This document shows positions 8,397-18,040 of a stretch of DNA of 64,000 nucleotides, piece by piece. The notes under the pieces are model-generated. The model saw only the letters and a list, made by a program, of their open reading frames with translations. It was not told the DNA's origin and did not search any database. Source of the stretch: Candidatus Obscuribacterales bacterium (GTDB lineage Bacteria; Cyanobacteriota; Vampirovibrionia; Obscuribacterales; Obscuribacteraceae). A program made the translations under genes and the position numbers. The DNA lies in the NCBI GenBank assembly GCA_031292355.1, contig JARLHI010000003.1:310001-374000 (forward strand), read 5' to 3'. How positions within the stretch are numbered: position 1 is the stretch's first letter; every line of letters starts with the position of its first letter.

Positions 8397-9107
8397 TCAA
8401 ACGGTTTTCGCGCCGAGCTCCCGACCTAGCGGTAACATCGGAGTTGCGAAGTTGATGCTTTCTTTCATCGCCGCCACTACTTCCTGGTCGGTGGTTTGGT
8501 CAAAAGAAGAATAGTGAAAGCCGACAGAACTGAAAGGCTCAGGTGTGCTTAAAGCCACTACGTTGTCGCAGTGCGCGTGCAAGTAGTGATAGCTCTCCAA
8601 ACTCATGACGGGTGCAGCCACGATTACATGTGCCGCCCCGCGGCGGCGGGCTGTCTCAACAGCGACCACAGCGGTCATTCCAGTGGCAACTCCATCATCT
8701 ATGACAAATACAATCTTGTCCGTCAACGCATTCTCTGCATATCCGGCAGCCGCATACAGGTCTTGCTCCATTTGCTTTGTACTAATGAGCAGTCCCTGAC
8801 GTTGGGTCTCTATATATTCCTGCCATTCATTGTCGCTCGGCAGATTGGGATTCAAGACTACGACTCCGTCCGATGAAACAGCGCCTATAGCAACCTCGGA
8901 TTGCCCTGGAAAGGAGAGTTTCTTGGCTACGATGAGTTCAACGCGACAGCCGAATTTTCGCGCTACTTCAAGCGCCACCGGCACTCCACCTCTGGGCAAC
9001 GCCACAACAACTATATCGAGCTTTCTGTCCAGGTTTGGGTTAGCCGATATGTACTCGGCAAGTCTCTTAGCCAGAATCGTTCCTGCTTGTTCTCTGTTCA
9101 AAAACAT
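8397..9107 (-). CDS. Phosphoribosyltransferase family protein
   Basis: 236 residues. The start at ATG 9107 is favoured by AGGTG six bases upstream. Type I PRTase fold: LDIVVVALPRGGVPVALEVA near the N-terminus and the PRPP-binding loop VFVIDDGVATGMTAVVAVETARRRGA in the second half. Proteins of this stand-alone family, often beside stress genes, are annotated as phosphoribosyltransferases of unknown substrate. Same strand as the downstream universal stress gene with a 161-base gap, so co-transcription is possible. Confidence 0.87.
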   Translation of the reverse strand: MFLNREQAGTILAKRLAEYISANPNLDRKLDIVVVALPRGGVPVALEVARKFGCRVELIVAKKLSFPGQSEVAIGAVSSDGVVVLNPNLPSDNEWQEYIETQRQGLLISTKQMEQDLYAAAGYAENALTDKIVFVIDDGVATGMTAVVAVETARRRGAAHVIVAAPVMSLESYHYLHAHCDNVVALSTPEPFSSVGFHYSSFDQTTDQEVVAAMKESINFATPMLPLGRELGAKTV

Positions 9108-9810
9108 GATCATCACCTGATGGCACAGCCGCACTCTTCGAGATTACTGCATGCTATCGAACAATCCCTCCATCGGATTGCTGAATTCCAGCCGGAGAGA
9201 ACAACCTGTCTATCATTCGTTCGGGTGATCCACCGGAATCGTACTGGTAAAAAAAACACACTGCGCCAGCAAAGTGAGAATCGACCCATTTCAGCGAGAC
9301 GAAGACGAGCGATCCGCCCATGGTCGTTTCTGACAGCTTGACCGAATTAAGTCACCGCTGCTCTGTTTAAGGCACCAACCTTTTGCAACTGCAAAATCAA
9401 AATGCAGACTAGCACTGGTCATTCCAATCGGTCCGGCTGCTTAAAACAGTTTTACTTTGATCTATAACCCACAATCAGCTAGCACCTCTTAGCTAGCCAA
9501 TGCCGTGATCTTATTAATTTGGATAAGCTAACCCAGTGTTCTTTGTGCCTCGACTACACGTTCAGACACTTCAGTCTATCTAACTTAAAAATGCCGACCA
9601 ACCGATTAGTGCCGATACCGCCAATAATTCAATACTTTTCGGCTGTGCAGGCTACTTGTGGATACGTTAACTCAGTGCGAGTCGCTAGCGTATGACTTTC
9701 AAGCTGCCACCGCAAGTGATGGCTCCAGCTACGCGACTCATGCGTCCAGATTCGTTCACAAACTGCACCAGATTTCACTAAGTTTTTCTAGCTTTGCACA
9801 AAATTCGGTT
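9108..9810. other. About 700 bases without a convincing gene
   Basis: Short open frames exist on both strands, but none has a start with a ribosome-binding site and a protein-like composition. The region would hold the promoter of the phosphoribosyltransferase gene (leftward) and the 3' end of the exported-protein gene at 9811-10380. I see no clear promoter hexamers or terminator. Confidence 0.4.
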
Positions 9811-10380
9811 TCAATCCTTATCTGGAACAGGGCTGCCTGGCGGGAAAGTCGGGTGCTTAGTGCGAACATCGCTCCAATCAGATTTGCCGATTTTGTCATT
9901 GTTAAGTCTGTATTTTATAAGTCTGCCTCTTTCAAACATTGCGTCGACTTCGAATTTCTCACCCTCGCGAGAGACAAGATCGTATCTCATTGCGCCTCTC
10001 TCCCCGCATCGCGATGGTGCCCCCCATAGGGCTCGGGCAACTTTCTTCGTGATGTCTTCCAGATCTGGAATAGGACCGTAGTCGAATTCATCCTGCGGGT
10101 TCAAAATTGCTTGCCTCAACAGGCAAACAACCGCAACGCAATTGGACTCGCCTAGTCGATGTAACCAATAAATCTTTTCCCACGAGGTCCTGTGGAGCCT
10201 GCAAACGATCAAGTCACGCGGCTTAGTTACCATGCCGATGTAACTTGGACCGATAGAACAATCATGGAATTTTTTTAGCTCATACAAGTTCTCTTTTGCA
10301 TCAACCAAACAAATAGAACAAGCAAAAAGCAAACTCAAAAGCAGAAAGTGAGTCGCCCAATTGGATCTGAAATGATGCAT
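9811..10380 (-). CDS. Putative exported protein of unknown function
   Basis: 189 residues from ATG 10380. That start places a good signal peptide at once: a short polar stretch, then HFLLLSLLFACSICLVDA at about 10-28. The mature part contains several cysteines and WLHRLGESNCVAVVCLLRQAI, but no domain I recognise. It is charged and probably periplasmic. The tRNA-Val gene lies upstream on the same strand behind its own terminator. Confidence 0.5.
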   Translation of the reverse strand: MHHFRSNWATHFLLLSLLFACSICLVDAKENLYELKKFHDCSIGPSYIGMVTKPRDLIVCRLHRTSWEKIYWLHRLGESNCVAVVCLLRQAILNPQDEFDYGPIPDLEDITKKVARALWGAPSRCGERGAMRYDLVSREGEKFEVDAMFERGRLIKYRLNNDKIGKSDWSDVRTKHPTFPPGSPVPDKD

Positions 10381-10493
10381 CGGCTCTTTCAATTCAAAAC
10401 ACCAGCTGGTCGCCAAGTCTGCCCCAATTTGCCACCGCAGCTAGAGGCAGCACCTGTACATTGAATATGCTGATCTTCGCAGAATAACTTAAC

Positions 10494-10528
10494 TAAAGAA
10501 GAAAGGCGATTCTCAACCGAGAACCGCC
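10494..10528 (-). terminator. Rho-independent terminator of tRNA-Val(TAC)
   Basis: On the minus strand a 10-base-pair stem, GGCGGTTCTC / GAGAATCGCC with a 4-base loop (hairpin 10505-10528), is followed by a T-rich run (TTTCTTCTTT). It lies just past the 3' end of the tRNA gene. Confidence 0.8.
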
Positions 10529-10540
10529 CTCTAAAAAATT

Positions 10541-10612
10541 TGCGCGGTAAGAGACTCGAACTCCTAACCCCCTCGGTGTAAACGAGGTGCTCCACCATTG
10601 AGCTAACCGCGC
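10541..10612 (-). tRNA. tRNA-Val (anticodon TAC)
   Basis: 72 bases folding into a complete cloverleaf. Acceptor GCGCGGT/ACCGCGC, D stem GCTC/GAGC, anticodon stem CCTCG/CGAGG with loop TTTACAC (anticodon TAC), T stem AGGAG/CTCTT around TTCGAGT, discriminator A. CCA is not encoded. A terminator follows directly. Confidence 0.95.
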
Positions 10613-10792
10613 GCTGGAGAATCCAGTTTATCACGGAGACCGTTTTGTCGACAGCCAACGCAAAATTACTCCACAAAACTTTTGAGAACTGGCGCGCCGA
10701 ATCGCTTAGACAGATCAAAAGTCGCTCCACCGGTCCGTTTAATGAGTTATGCTTAGAGCCAACATGCCGTCTCGACCGGGTTTTAATATCAA

Positions 10793-11263
10793 ATGACATC
10801 CGAAAAGCACAATCACTCCACAGCGCACAGTCACACAGCCACAGCTGTCAGGCAAGACCGACTGACGAAAGGGTCGAGAAAGGTACTGGAAGTTTTGGGG
10901 CGGACCACCTCATTGAGTAGTGCCCAGGATATTCATGGCTTTTTGCGCAGTGAAGACCCCAACGGTCCTGGCTTAACTACAGTTTATCGCTCCCTTGAAT
11001 CACTCGTAAGCCTAGGTCTCGCTCAGGCCGTCGATTTAGGCGACGGAGAACGCCGCTTTGAGCTGGTTAACCCCGGCGAGCATCACCACCACTTAATTTG
11101 CGACGAATGCAAGTCCAGCGTCCATCTCGATCAATGCTTGGTCGAAGAACTGGAACACGCCGTTTCCAGCAAGCACGGCTTTGAGATCCGGAGCCATGTG
11201 TTGGAAATTTTTGGCATTTGCAAAGATTGCAAAGAAAAGTCTAAAGCCGGCAAAAAAGGCTAA
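10793..11263 (+). CDS. Fur-family transcriptional regulator (Zur-like)
   Basis: 156 residues. A winged-helix DNA-binding domain at about 25-90 contains GPGLTTVYRSLESLVSLGLAQAV, then the metal and dimer domain with HHHHLICDECKSSVHLD. Structural zinc cysteine pairs are visible at 103/106 and 143/146. An unusual histidine-rich N-terminus (KHNHSTAHSHT) may bind metal. Fur-family proteins repress metal uptake genes when loaded with Fe or Zn. The MerC-like gene 155 bases downstream is a neighbour often seen with Zur in other bacteria, so zinc sensing is the best guess. Confidence 0.88.
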   Translation: MTSEKHNHSTAHSHTATAVRQDRLTKGSRKVLEVLGRTTSLSSAQDIHGFLRSEDPNGPGLTTVYRSLESLVSLGLAQAVDLGDGERRFELVNPGEHHHHLICDECKSSVHLDQCLVEELEHAVSSKHGFEIRSHVLEIFGICKDCKEKSKAGKKG

Positions 11264-11417
11264 AACCCTGTCTGCCCGGGCGCTATATGACAACAGTGGC
11301 GCCCCATTGGCTCTGCTTATACGAAATTATTCAGATGACCTAGGCGACAGACGCTTAAAGCTGTATAGTTGAAAATGGAAACGATTACCAAAGCAGATCG
11401 TCGAGTTTCGGCTAACC

Positions 11418-11834
11418 ATGCAAGCACCTGCCAGAATCATGCAGAACAGCCATCAGGCTTCAGACAACACATTGTCAATGGACACTTTGGGCATCGTCGC
11501 CTCGACCCTGTGCCTAATTCATTGTGCGGCCATGCCACTGGTAATAACATTTCTGCCAATTTTAGGTCTGCGTTTTCTGGAAGGGCATGCTGCCCATCAC
11601 TTTCTGGCGGGTTTTGTCGTTGCCTTCGCGCTTCTGGCGATAGTGCCAGGATATCTAAAGCATAGAAAGACGTCAGTGCTTTTATCTATGCTTGCAGGCG
11701 TCGGCATAGTTTTGCTGGCCACATTTGGTGCCGACCGATTATTTTCTGAAAATCTCGAACTTCCCTTGATTACCGTCGGCAATTTGATCGTGGTGATGAC
11801 TCACCTGCGCAATCGCGGACTATGCAAATGCTAA
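11418..11834 (+). CDS. MerC-domain membrane protein
   Basis: 138 residues with four predicted membrane helices. The first contains STLCLIHCAAMPLVITFLPI, the paired-cysteine helix of the MerC fold. C-terminal cysteines RGLCKC also fit a metal-handling role. MerC was first known for mercury uptake, but homologs beside Zur genes are thought to serve zinc homeostasis. Start uncertain: ATG 11418 lacks a clear Shine-Dalgarno, and 11439 and 11478 are alternatives. Probably in the same metal-response unit as the Fur-family gene. Confidence 0.72.
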   Translation: MQAPARIMQNSHQASDNTLSMDTLGIVASTLCLIHCAAMPLVITFLPILGLRFLEGHAAHHFLAGFVVAFALLAIVPGYLKHRKTSVLLSMLAGVGIVLLATFGADRLFSENLELPLITVGNLIVVMTHLRNRGLCKC

Positions 11835-11897
11835 ATTGATGAGTCCTTGACCCAAGTCATGAGATGATTAGGCAATGGTGCTTTCAAGGCTGTAAAA

Positions 11898-12137
11898 ATG
11901 ACTATCTGGTTGATCGCTTTCTATTTTTTTGTAGCGTTGTGCGGCGGTTTCTTGTGGTTCATGATGAGCTTGAATCGTCCGCGATTTCGCAACGATGAAG
12001 GCGACCTCACAACAGAAGCCGGGTACGAAGAAGATTCAGTCGGTCGACGTTCTAAAGAATCCGAAGAATCTTTGAACGACAGCGATAGCGAGCCCCATGT
12101 CATCGCTGAGCCTGGCTCTGCAAACAGCGTTATCTAA
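11898..12137 (+). CDS. Small single-pass membrane protein
   Basis: 79 residues. One hydrophobic helix at residues 2-24 (IWLIAFYFFVALCGGFLWFM) is followed by a very acidic, serine-rich soluble tail. AAGG lies 8 bases before the ATG. No known family. The following Yip1-like gene starts 69 bases downstream on the same strand. Confidence 0.5.
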   Translation: MTIWLIAFYFFVALCGGFLWFMMSLNRPRFRNDEGDLTTEAGYEEDSVGRRSKESEESLNDSDSEPHVIAEPGSANSVI

Positions 12138-12206
12138 ACAAATCCTGGGTATGGCAAAGGATAATAGGTAAACGACGACTCCCGGCAACTCGGAGATTTA
12201 GGTTAG

Positions 12207-13226
12207 ATGGCAGATTATCAATTTGGATTGCCAGAAAACGATCCGAACTATAAATTGACGGAGCAAAAAAGACTCGAAGAAGAGCAAGAACAAGAAAGGC
12301 TAAATCGACCGGCGCCGCCCCAACCCAAATTATTTTCCGACGCGGCACCACTGGCGACTCCAGAACCGCAGCCCCAGGAAAACGCACAGACCGTAAAAAA
12401 TCAATCCGCAATTAAAAAGGGTGGCGGTCAGTTTCCCGTTGCACCGCCACCTGATGAATTAATTGAGGCAGCATCACCGGAAGTGGCACCAGCTTCTCCT
12501 GCGCCTGAGTTTATTGATGCTTTGCCACCAACAGCTGGTAAGTTACCATTTTTCGAACCCGGGCAACCTCGCAAGACACGTAAACTTCGTCCTCCTGAAG
12601 AAGATGATGACGACGCGGATGAGGAACTCAAGCCAGCCAGACGCGGCACCACTCGCCCACGTCGGTCCCTGTCAAATCAGTTAAATAAAGAAAAAGCCGC
12701 AGAAAAAGCCAAGCAGACTATCGGTGATGCTGTTCCCATTGCTCAATATTATCTCGCTCAGGTGCAGCGAGTACTTTTTTCGCCGGCTGACTTTTTCGCA
12801 GAAATGCAAGAAGAGAGCGAATTCACTGAAGCTGCAATATTTATGGGGATTACGCTCGGTGTCTGCGCTGTCATGCGCTTGCTTTGTGGAGATTTCTGGG
12901 CATTGGTCCATCTCCTCGGTGGTGTCTTTATCGTCGCCGCAGCATCCTTTTTCGGCACGTACATAATCAAACATTTTGAGCCAGAACAGCAAATCGACTT
13001 CAACACCGTTTTTGCAATTTTCGCCTATGCTCAAGCACCAAAATTGATCGCCTGGATTAGTATGGGGCCACTTCCCGTTGGTTATTGGATTTCCAGCATC
13101 TACAGCCTTTATCTTTGCTGCATCGCCTTCGACAAGATATTTGGAATGTCCAAAATGAAATCCGGATTGATAGTCAGCGGTGTGTTTGTGGCAGCCGGAG
13201 TGATTGCCTGGTTTTTGCATTTATAA
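12207..13226 (+). CDS. Yip1-like membrane protein with a long low-complexity N-terminus
   Basis: 339 residues. Residues 1-170 are Pro/Glu/Ala-rich and highly charged, with an EEDDDDADEEL acidic run. The C-terminal half has five hydrophobic helices starting at about 200 and matches the layout of Yip1 family proteins: QVQRVLFSPADFFAEM before the first helix, then FNTVFAIFAYAQAPKLIAWI. Such bacterial proteins are integral membrane proteins of unclear function. No catalytic motif. Confidence 0.7.
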   Translation: MADYQFGLPENDPNYKLTEQKRLEEEQEQERLNRPAPPQPKLFSDAAPLATPEPQPQENAQTVKNQSAIKKGGGQFPVAPPPDELIEAASPEVAPASPAPEFIDALPPTAGKLPFFEPGQPRKTRKLRPPEEDDDDADEELKPARRGTTRPRRSLSNQLNKEKAAEKAKQTIGDAVPIAQYYLAQVQRVLFSPADFFAEMQEESEFTEAAIFMGITLGVCAVMRLLCGDFWALVHLLGGVFIVAAASFFGTYIIKHFEPEQQIDFNTVFAIFAYAQAPKLIAWISMGPLPVGYWISSIYSLYLCCIAFDKIFGMSKMKSGLIVSGVFVAAGVIAWFLHL

Positions 13227-13255
13227 AACTTCCAACTCTCAGTCGCGGGTGCATT

Positions 13256-14752
13256 GTGCCTGAACTCAAAAAGTGTCTGTATAAACTCGCTAAAACAGCT
13301 ATTGCCGTAACTGTGATGCTCACGGCTTCTACTGCAGCGCTTTGTGCAGAGAACGCAGTTTCAGATCTCGAAAGAACAGCGACTGCTCAATATCAAAATG
13401 GTGACCTCAAAGATTGCTTGAAGACTTTAAAAAAGGCATTCAAGGCGTTACCGCAGTCGACCGCGTCGGGGATGAATGAATCAATCCAGCGTGCGAGACT
13501 TTTAAAACTGCAGGGCGATTGTTTCTATCAAAACGAAAAATATGGTCAGGCAATAGAGCTGTACAACTCCGCCATTACAGAATTTGAACACTCAAAACTT
13601 GAAGATGAAGTTGCGTTCGATGATTGTCTCAACGCACTGGCTGGCTCATATGTGCACCAGCACAATTTCGACAAAGCAGCTCCCGTTTACGAAAAATTAG
13701 TGCAACGCACCGAAGCCACTTGTGGTGCAAACAGCGTGCAATTGATCTGGGCATACCTTGATTTAATAAACATCTACAGAGAATTGAAACGCCAGAGCGA
13801 AATCGACAAGCTGCGCAATGGTCTTCTGGAGATGCTCTCTGCTAATGTCAGCAATCAAGACATAGAAAGCTCGCGGGCAAAGCCTGCAGGCGCCAGTGAA
13901 CAAAGACCGCTGCCATTAATTTTATGGAGAGCCAACACTGCGACGCCAAAAGCAATGGTTATTGCGGTCCACGGATTAGGGTTACATTGCGCTTCTTTTC
14001 AAAAGTTTGCCGAGCGTTTGAACGCAGAAAACGTTACGGTTTGTGCCATGGATGTGCGCGGCTTTGGCTCATGGAGATTGGCCAAGGGACGAGAAGAACT
14101 CGATTTGAGGAACTCCATCAACGATGTCCGTGGTCTTGTCAAACTGGCACATTTAAAAAATCCGGATGTGCCTGTCTTCATTCTGGGAGAATCAATGGGT
14201 GGTGCTCTTGTACTTCGTTACGCCGCTGAATATCCAGATACTATTAGTGGTGTCATCTCTTGCGTCCCAGCAGACAGACGATATAAAGAAAAACGTGACG
14301 CGTTCAGAGTTGCCATCAATCTTGTAAAACATCCAAACAAACCAATGTCTGTTGAAAACGTCTTATCACGGGCGGCGACACTAGATTCAGTATCACCAGA
14401 GGTCTTAACCGATCCAATGATGCGCGTCGAACTCTCGCCAAAAGAATTACTCAAATTTCAATTGTTCATGAGAGAAACCACTCTCAAGGCCAGTCAAATC
14501 AAAAACTGTCCCGTACTAATGGTTCAAGGTATGAAAGACAGACTGGCCAAACCGGGCGCTTCTATTGATATTTACAATAATATTGCGTCCGAAGACCGCA
14601 ACCTCTACCTCGTCGGTGAATGTCAGCATCTCATTTTCGAGGAAGTAGATACGCCGGATGTGGTGTTCAAATCAGTAATGGTCTGGCTGAATAACAGAAT
14701 TGCGCTCGCTAAAAGTTCCACAATCAAGCAAACTGATTTATCAGCACCATAG
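13256..14752 (+). CDS. Exported TPR-alpha/beta hydrolase fusion
   Basis: 498 residues from GTG 13256, chosen because a signal peptide (KLAKTAIAVTVMLTASTAALC) then begins the protein; the frame is open further upstream into the previous gene. Residues about 40-190 form TPR-like helical repeats (for example QNEKYGQAIELYNSAITEF). The rest is a serine hydrolase of the monoacylglycerol-lipase / S33-like type: oxyanion HGLG at about 230, nucleophile elbow GESMGG at about 310, and GECQHLIFEE bearing the likely catalytic histidine near the C-terminus. Likely an extracytoplasmic lipase or esterase; substrate unknown. Confidence 0.78.
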   Translation: MPELKKCLYKLAKTAIAVTVMLTASTAALCAENAVSDLERTATAQYQNGDLKDCLKTLKKAFKALPQSTASGMNESIQRARLLKLQGDCFYQNEKYGQAIELYNSAITEFEHSKLEDEVAFDDCLNALAGSYVHQHNFDKAAPVYEKLVQRTEATCGANSVQLIWAYLDLINIYRELKRQSEIDKLRNGLLEMLSANVSNQDIESSRAKPAGASEQRPLPLILWRANTATPKAMVIAVHGLGLHCASFQKFAERLNAENVTVCAMDVRGFGSWRLAKGREELDLRNSINDVRGLVKLAHLKNPDVPVFILGESMGGALVLRYAAEYPDTISGVISCVPADRRYKEKRDAFRVAINLVKHPNKPMSVENVLSRAATLDSVSPEVLTDPMMRVELSPKELLKFQLFMRETTLKASQIKNCPVLMVQGMKDRLAKPGASIDIYNNIASEDRNLYLVGECQHLIFEEVDTPDVVFKSVMVWLNNRIALAKSSTIKQTDLSAP

Positions 14753-14810
14753 AAAAACGCGAACTGACAATTTCTTGCCAGCTCGCTCGATTTTCTGTCA
14801 ACTTGCGAAC

Positions 14811-15833
14811 TTAGTCGATATAGTCCTTAAGACCACTCAATTTCGAACTGCGTCGCAATTTCTTTAGCGCCCGATGTTCTAATTGACGAGCTCTTTCACG
14901 ACTAACACCAAGAATTAAGGCGCATTCAGCAAGTGTTGCTGGTTTGCGTTCGGTAAGACCGAATCTCAACTTAATCACCTGTTCTTCGTGAGGCAATAGC
15001 GTTTTGAGAGCATCAGCAATATCTCTGGTCATCAATTGCGAAGTGACGATTTCAGATGGAGCATCAACAGACTCATCTGGCACCATGTCAGCCAAAGTCG
15101 TATCGAATTCACTACCAGTGGAAGCGTCCAAGGACAACATTCCTTTGGAAGACTCAAATACACGATTCAATTTGACTTTGTCGACTTCGGTAGCGGCGGC
15201 GAGTTCGTCTATTGTCGGTGGACGACCAAGCTTAGCCTCAAGTAAACGGACGTTCTTGCGAGATTTGTTCAATAGCTCAGTTAAATGACCGGGCAAACGA
15301 ATCATGCGCGATTTGTCAGCTAGCGCTCGAATAATCGCCTGGCGAATCCACCAGGTGGCGTATGTCGAGAATCTAAAGCCGCGCTCGGGGTCAAATTTGT
15401 CCACAGCCTTCATCAAACCGAAATTACCTTCCTGAATCAAATCAGACAGGCTGAAGCCGCGATTTAAGTATTTACGCGCAATGCTCACGACAAGACGCAG
15501 ATTGGAATTAATCAGCTTTTCGCGAGCAGTAACATTGCCCGATTGGGCCAGACGCATAAGCTCTATCTCTTCGGCGCCAGAGAGCAACGGATAACGCCCA
15601 ATCGCCCGCAGATATAGTGTTACTGTATCCCCAACCTTGGATTGTTCATCTTTCTCAACGGCGACCAATTCTTCACCAATATCAGCTAGATCAGCCGATG
15701 TATCGGCAAGTTCATCAATGAAAGCAGTATCGTCAGGTACTGCCAAAAGGTCAAAGCTGTCATCGGTTCGAAGCGTATTGGTTTTACTGCTCATTGTCTC
15801 CACCATTCCTGTATGACTGGTTAGCTGCTGCAT
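14811..15833 (-). CDS. RNA polymerase sigma-70 factor (RpoD/SigA-type, group 2)
   Basis: 340 residues if ATG 15833 is used; ATG 15794, preceded by GGTGGAG, is an equally likely start. All sigma-70 regions but the large group 1 N-terminus are present: 1.2 ([22 protein letters not shown]), 2.1-2.4 ([21 protein letters not shown] through [12 protein letters not shown]), region 3, and region 4.2 ([21 protein letters not shown]). The short acidic N-terminus points to an alternative (group 2) factor like cyanobacterial SigB-SigE rather than the main housekeeping one. Convergent with the hydrolase gene. Confidence 0.9.
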   Translation of the reverse strand: MQQLTSHTGMVETMSSKTNTLRTDDSFDLLAVPDDTAFIDELADTSADLADIGEELVAVEKDEQSKVGDTVTLYLRAIGRYPLLSGAEEIELMRLAQSGNVTAREKLINSNLRLVVSIARKYLNRGFSLSDLIQEGNFGLMKAVDKFDPERGFRFSTYATWWIRQAIIRALADKSRMIRLPGHLTELLNKSRKNVRLLEAKLGRPPTIDELAAATEVDKVKLNRVFESSKGMLSLDASTGSEFDTTLADMVPDESVDAPSEIVTSQLMTRDIADALKTLLPHEEQVIKLRFGLTERKPATLAECALILGVSRERARQLEHRALKKLRRSSKLSGLKDYID

Positions 15834-16296
15834 CGACTCTAAATTAGAGGTTCGGTTTATTCGACTCCAAATGTCTTAGCGGCGCTCCCGAGATCAGTAG
15901 ACAATGAGATTGCCACATTGTTCCCACAGTCAGTGATAACCACAAATCGAGGTGCCCCAAAAAGAATCAAAAATCTCAATCATTCATTTAGAATTGCAAT
16001 GATACTTAGCCCCGAATTTGGGTACCGCGACAGCCCTGACTCAACTAACCAAAGAAGCTGAAAGTGCAATGTCCGTGGCGCAAACATGCCACCACGAACA
16101 GTGCCTCGTGAAGCGCCAATACGCCGATCACAATTACACAACCGTGGAGTAGGCCGACACAAAATTTTGAAATGATAAGTAGTATGCAATACAATTGCCG
16201 ATTTTACTTGGCCAACTACTTGAGAAGTGTTAACATCGGTCAATTCCGAGGAACTTTTCGCTTCCCAGGCTCAACAGCCTTTTGTGAGATTTCTAC
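15834..16296. other. Divergent intergenic region between sigma factor and phosphatase genes
   Basis: 463 bases with no supported gene. It must contain the promoters of the leftward sigma factor gene and the rightward phosphatase gene. I do not see unambiguous hexamers or a terminator. Confidence 0.4.
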
Positions 16297-16989
16297 TTGA
16301 CGAAGAAAATTTTCGCGCTGGCACTTTCAACAGTCACCACCGCAATGCTCAGCCTAATGGCACCACTGACGGTGGCGGCCCAAGAGTACAAGATCGGTCA
16401 TCTCAATTCAGAAGCTTCGACGGTTGCGTCAGCTATAAGTTCCAGAATTTCACCAGTTAGTGAAAGTCTTTTGCTCGGTGCAGGCATTCACAATTTCGAT
16501 AAAGTGACAGACCACGTCTGGCGCGGTGCTCTGCCTTCAGATAGCGCTATTGAAAAGATGAGCAATAGCGGCATCACTACCATCATCGACTTGCGTATGA
16601 ACGGTGAAGGCACAGAGCACGAAGAAAAATTAGCATCCAGCCTCGGCATGCACTATTTACACATTCCGATGGGTTTCACTCAACCATCCGACGAGCAAAT
16701 CCATACTTTCTTGCAGACCGTCCTCAGCCCTTCCAGTGGTGCAGTATTTGTTCATTGTCGCCAAGGGGCTGATCGCACCGGCACAATGTGCGCAATTTAC
16801 AGACGATTAGTCGACCGCATTAGTTTTGACGAAGCATATATAGAGATGCGTCGCCATCACTTCAAGCCTTTTCTTGCCGGCATGAAAAAGTCAGTACAAG
16901 AATTTCCGTATGAAGAGTACAGAAATCATATGAACGACAAAACAGCCGAACAGGCTTCAAGCACAGGCAAGTTCAGCGCGAACGGTTGA
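16297..16989 (+). CDS. Exported dual-specificity/tyrosine phosphatase-like protein
   Basis: 230 residues starting at TTG 16297 (GTGAGA upstream), which gives a proper signal peptide at about 1-28 ending AQE. The catalytic P-loop is intact: VHCRQGADRTG with Cys154 and Arg160 (Cx5R). Upstream is VWRGALPSDSAIEKM, typical of the DSP/PTP-like superfamily to which cyanobacterial and phytase-like phosphatases belong. It should hydrolyse phosphate monoesters in the periplasm, perhaps phosphotyrosine or inositol phosphates (inference). Confidence 0.82.
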   Translation: MTKKIFALALSTVTTAMLSLMAPLTVAAQEYKIGHLNSEASTVASAISSRISPVSESLLLGAGIHNFDKVTDHVWRGALPSDSAIEKMSNSGITTIIDLRMNGEGTEHEEKLASSLGMHYLHIPMGFTQPSDEQIHTFLQTVLSPSSGAVFVHCRQGADRTGTMCAIYRRLVDRISFDEAYIEMRRHHFKPFLAGMKKSVQEFPYEEYRNHMNDKTAEQASSTGKFSANG

Positions 16990-17071
16990 CCCAACCAGTT
17001 AAGTCTGACATCATAATTTGGCTGTCCTAAAGGGTGTTTCCTTTACGGGCGCAGACTCCAACTGGTTTGCC

Positions 17072-18040
17072 ATGCCGCTTCTTGAAATCAATAATCTCGG
17101 TACGATTTTTCCCACAGACGCGGGGCTCGCGCAGGCGGTCGACGATGTCACGCTGAAAGTGGAAAAAGGTCAGGTACTTGGCATAGTTGGGGAATCTGGC
17201 TGTGGCAAATCCATTACCGCCCTATCCATCCTTCGCCTGGTTCCCCCTCCTGGACGCATCGTTCGCGGAGACATTTTGCTTGATGGGGTCAGCCTGCTCG
17301 GTTTAAAAGAGTCGCAGATGCAGAGCATTCGCGGCAATCGCATTGCGCTCATTCCGCAAGATCCAATGACTTCGCTTAATCCGGTTTATACCATTGGCGA
17401 ACAAATAATTGAAGCTATTCAATTACACCAAAAGGTCTCTAAAAAGGAAGCGCGGGTTCGGGCGATTGCAGTACTCGACAAAGTACGCATTCCTCAAGCC
17501 TCTACCAGACTCGATGAGTATCCGCACCAGTTCTCCGGCGGGCAAAGACAACGCGTCATGATTGCAATGGCTCTATCTTGTGAACCAGAGCTTCTAATCG
17601 CTGATGAGCCAACGACAGCGCTGGACGTCACTGTTCAAGCGCAAATTCTTGATCTACTGCGCTCAATTCAGCAAGAGCAAGGCATGTCTATTGTGTTAAT
17701 TACACATGATCTTGGTGTTGTCGCCGAGATGTGCGATATGGTGGCAGTGATGTACGCAGGCTCTGTTGTTGAATACACAAGCGTGCGCGAATTATTCTCT
17801 AATCCCCTACATCCATACACAAATGGTTTGCTCGCTTCTATTCCCAAACCTGATTCTGTACGTTTGACTCCTATCAAAGGGCAGCCACCAAATTTAGTGC
17901 AGCTTCCAGCTGGTTGTAGATTTGCCAGTCGTTGTCCGCTTGTTGAAGATCGTTGTTTGCACGCGATACCACCATTAGAAATTAAAACCGAAGAGCATTT
18001 TGTGCGCTGCGTCGTCGTTGAAAAAACGGAGAGATTATGA
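17072..18040 (+). CDS. Peptide/nickel ABC transporter ATP-binding protein, OppD/DppD type
   Basis: 322 residues from ATG 17072, where MPLLEINNL begins the ABC fold; an in-frame TTG lies 54 bases upstream. Walker A GESGCGKS, signature FSGGQRQRV, Walker [13 protein letters not shown], switch histidine in [10 protein letters not shown]. The oligopeptide-type C-terminal domain includes [18 protein letters not shown]. It would power a Dpp/Opp importer. No permease or binding protein is adjacent; a matching permease pair lies 40 kb away at 57239-59275. Its stop overlaps the start of the next gene (ATGA). Confidence 0.92.
   Translation: MPLLEINNLGTIFPTDAGLAQAVDDVTLKVEKGQVLGIVGESGCGKSITALSILRLVPPPGRIVRGDILLDGVSLLGLKESQMQSIRGNRIALIPQDPMTSLNPVYTIGEQIIEAIQLHQKVSKKEARVRAIAVLDKVRIPQASTRLDEYPHQFSGGQRQRVMIAMALSCEPELLIADEPTTALDVTVQAQILDLLRSIQQEQGMSIVLITHDLGVVAEMCDMVAVMYAGSVVEYTSVRELFSNPLHPYTNGLLASIPKPDSVRLTPIKGQPPNLVQLPAGCRFASRCPLVEDRCLHAIPPLEIKTEEHFVRCVVVEKTERL

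Noticed and set aside
10389..10799. 136-residue open frame on the minus strand
   Set aside because: It runs straight through the tRNA-Val gene and its terminator; the reading SSMVEHLVYTEGVRSSSLLPRK is the translated shadow of a tRNA.
11264..11417. A Zur box between the Fur-family and MerC-like genes
   Set aside because: Only partial A/T-rich dyads are present; no convincing match to known Zur sites.
14753..14810. Bidirectional terminator between the hydrolase and sigma factor genes
   Set aside because: An imperfect stem with internal mismatches and a large loop; no T run on either side.
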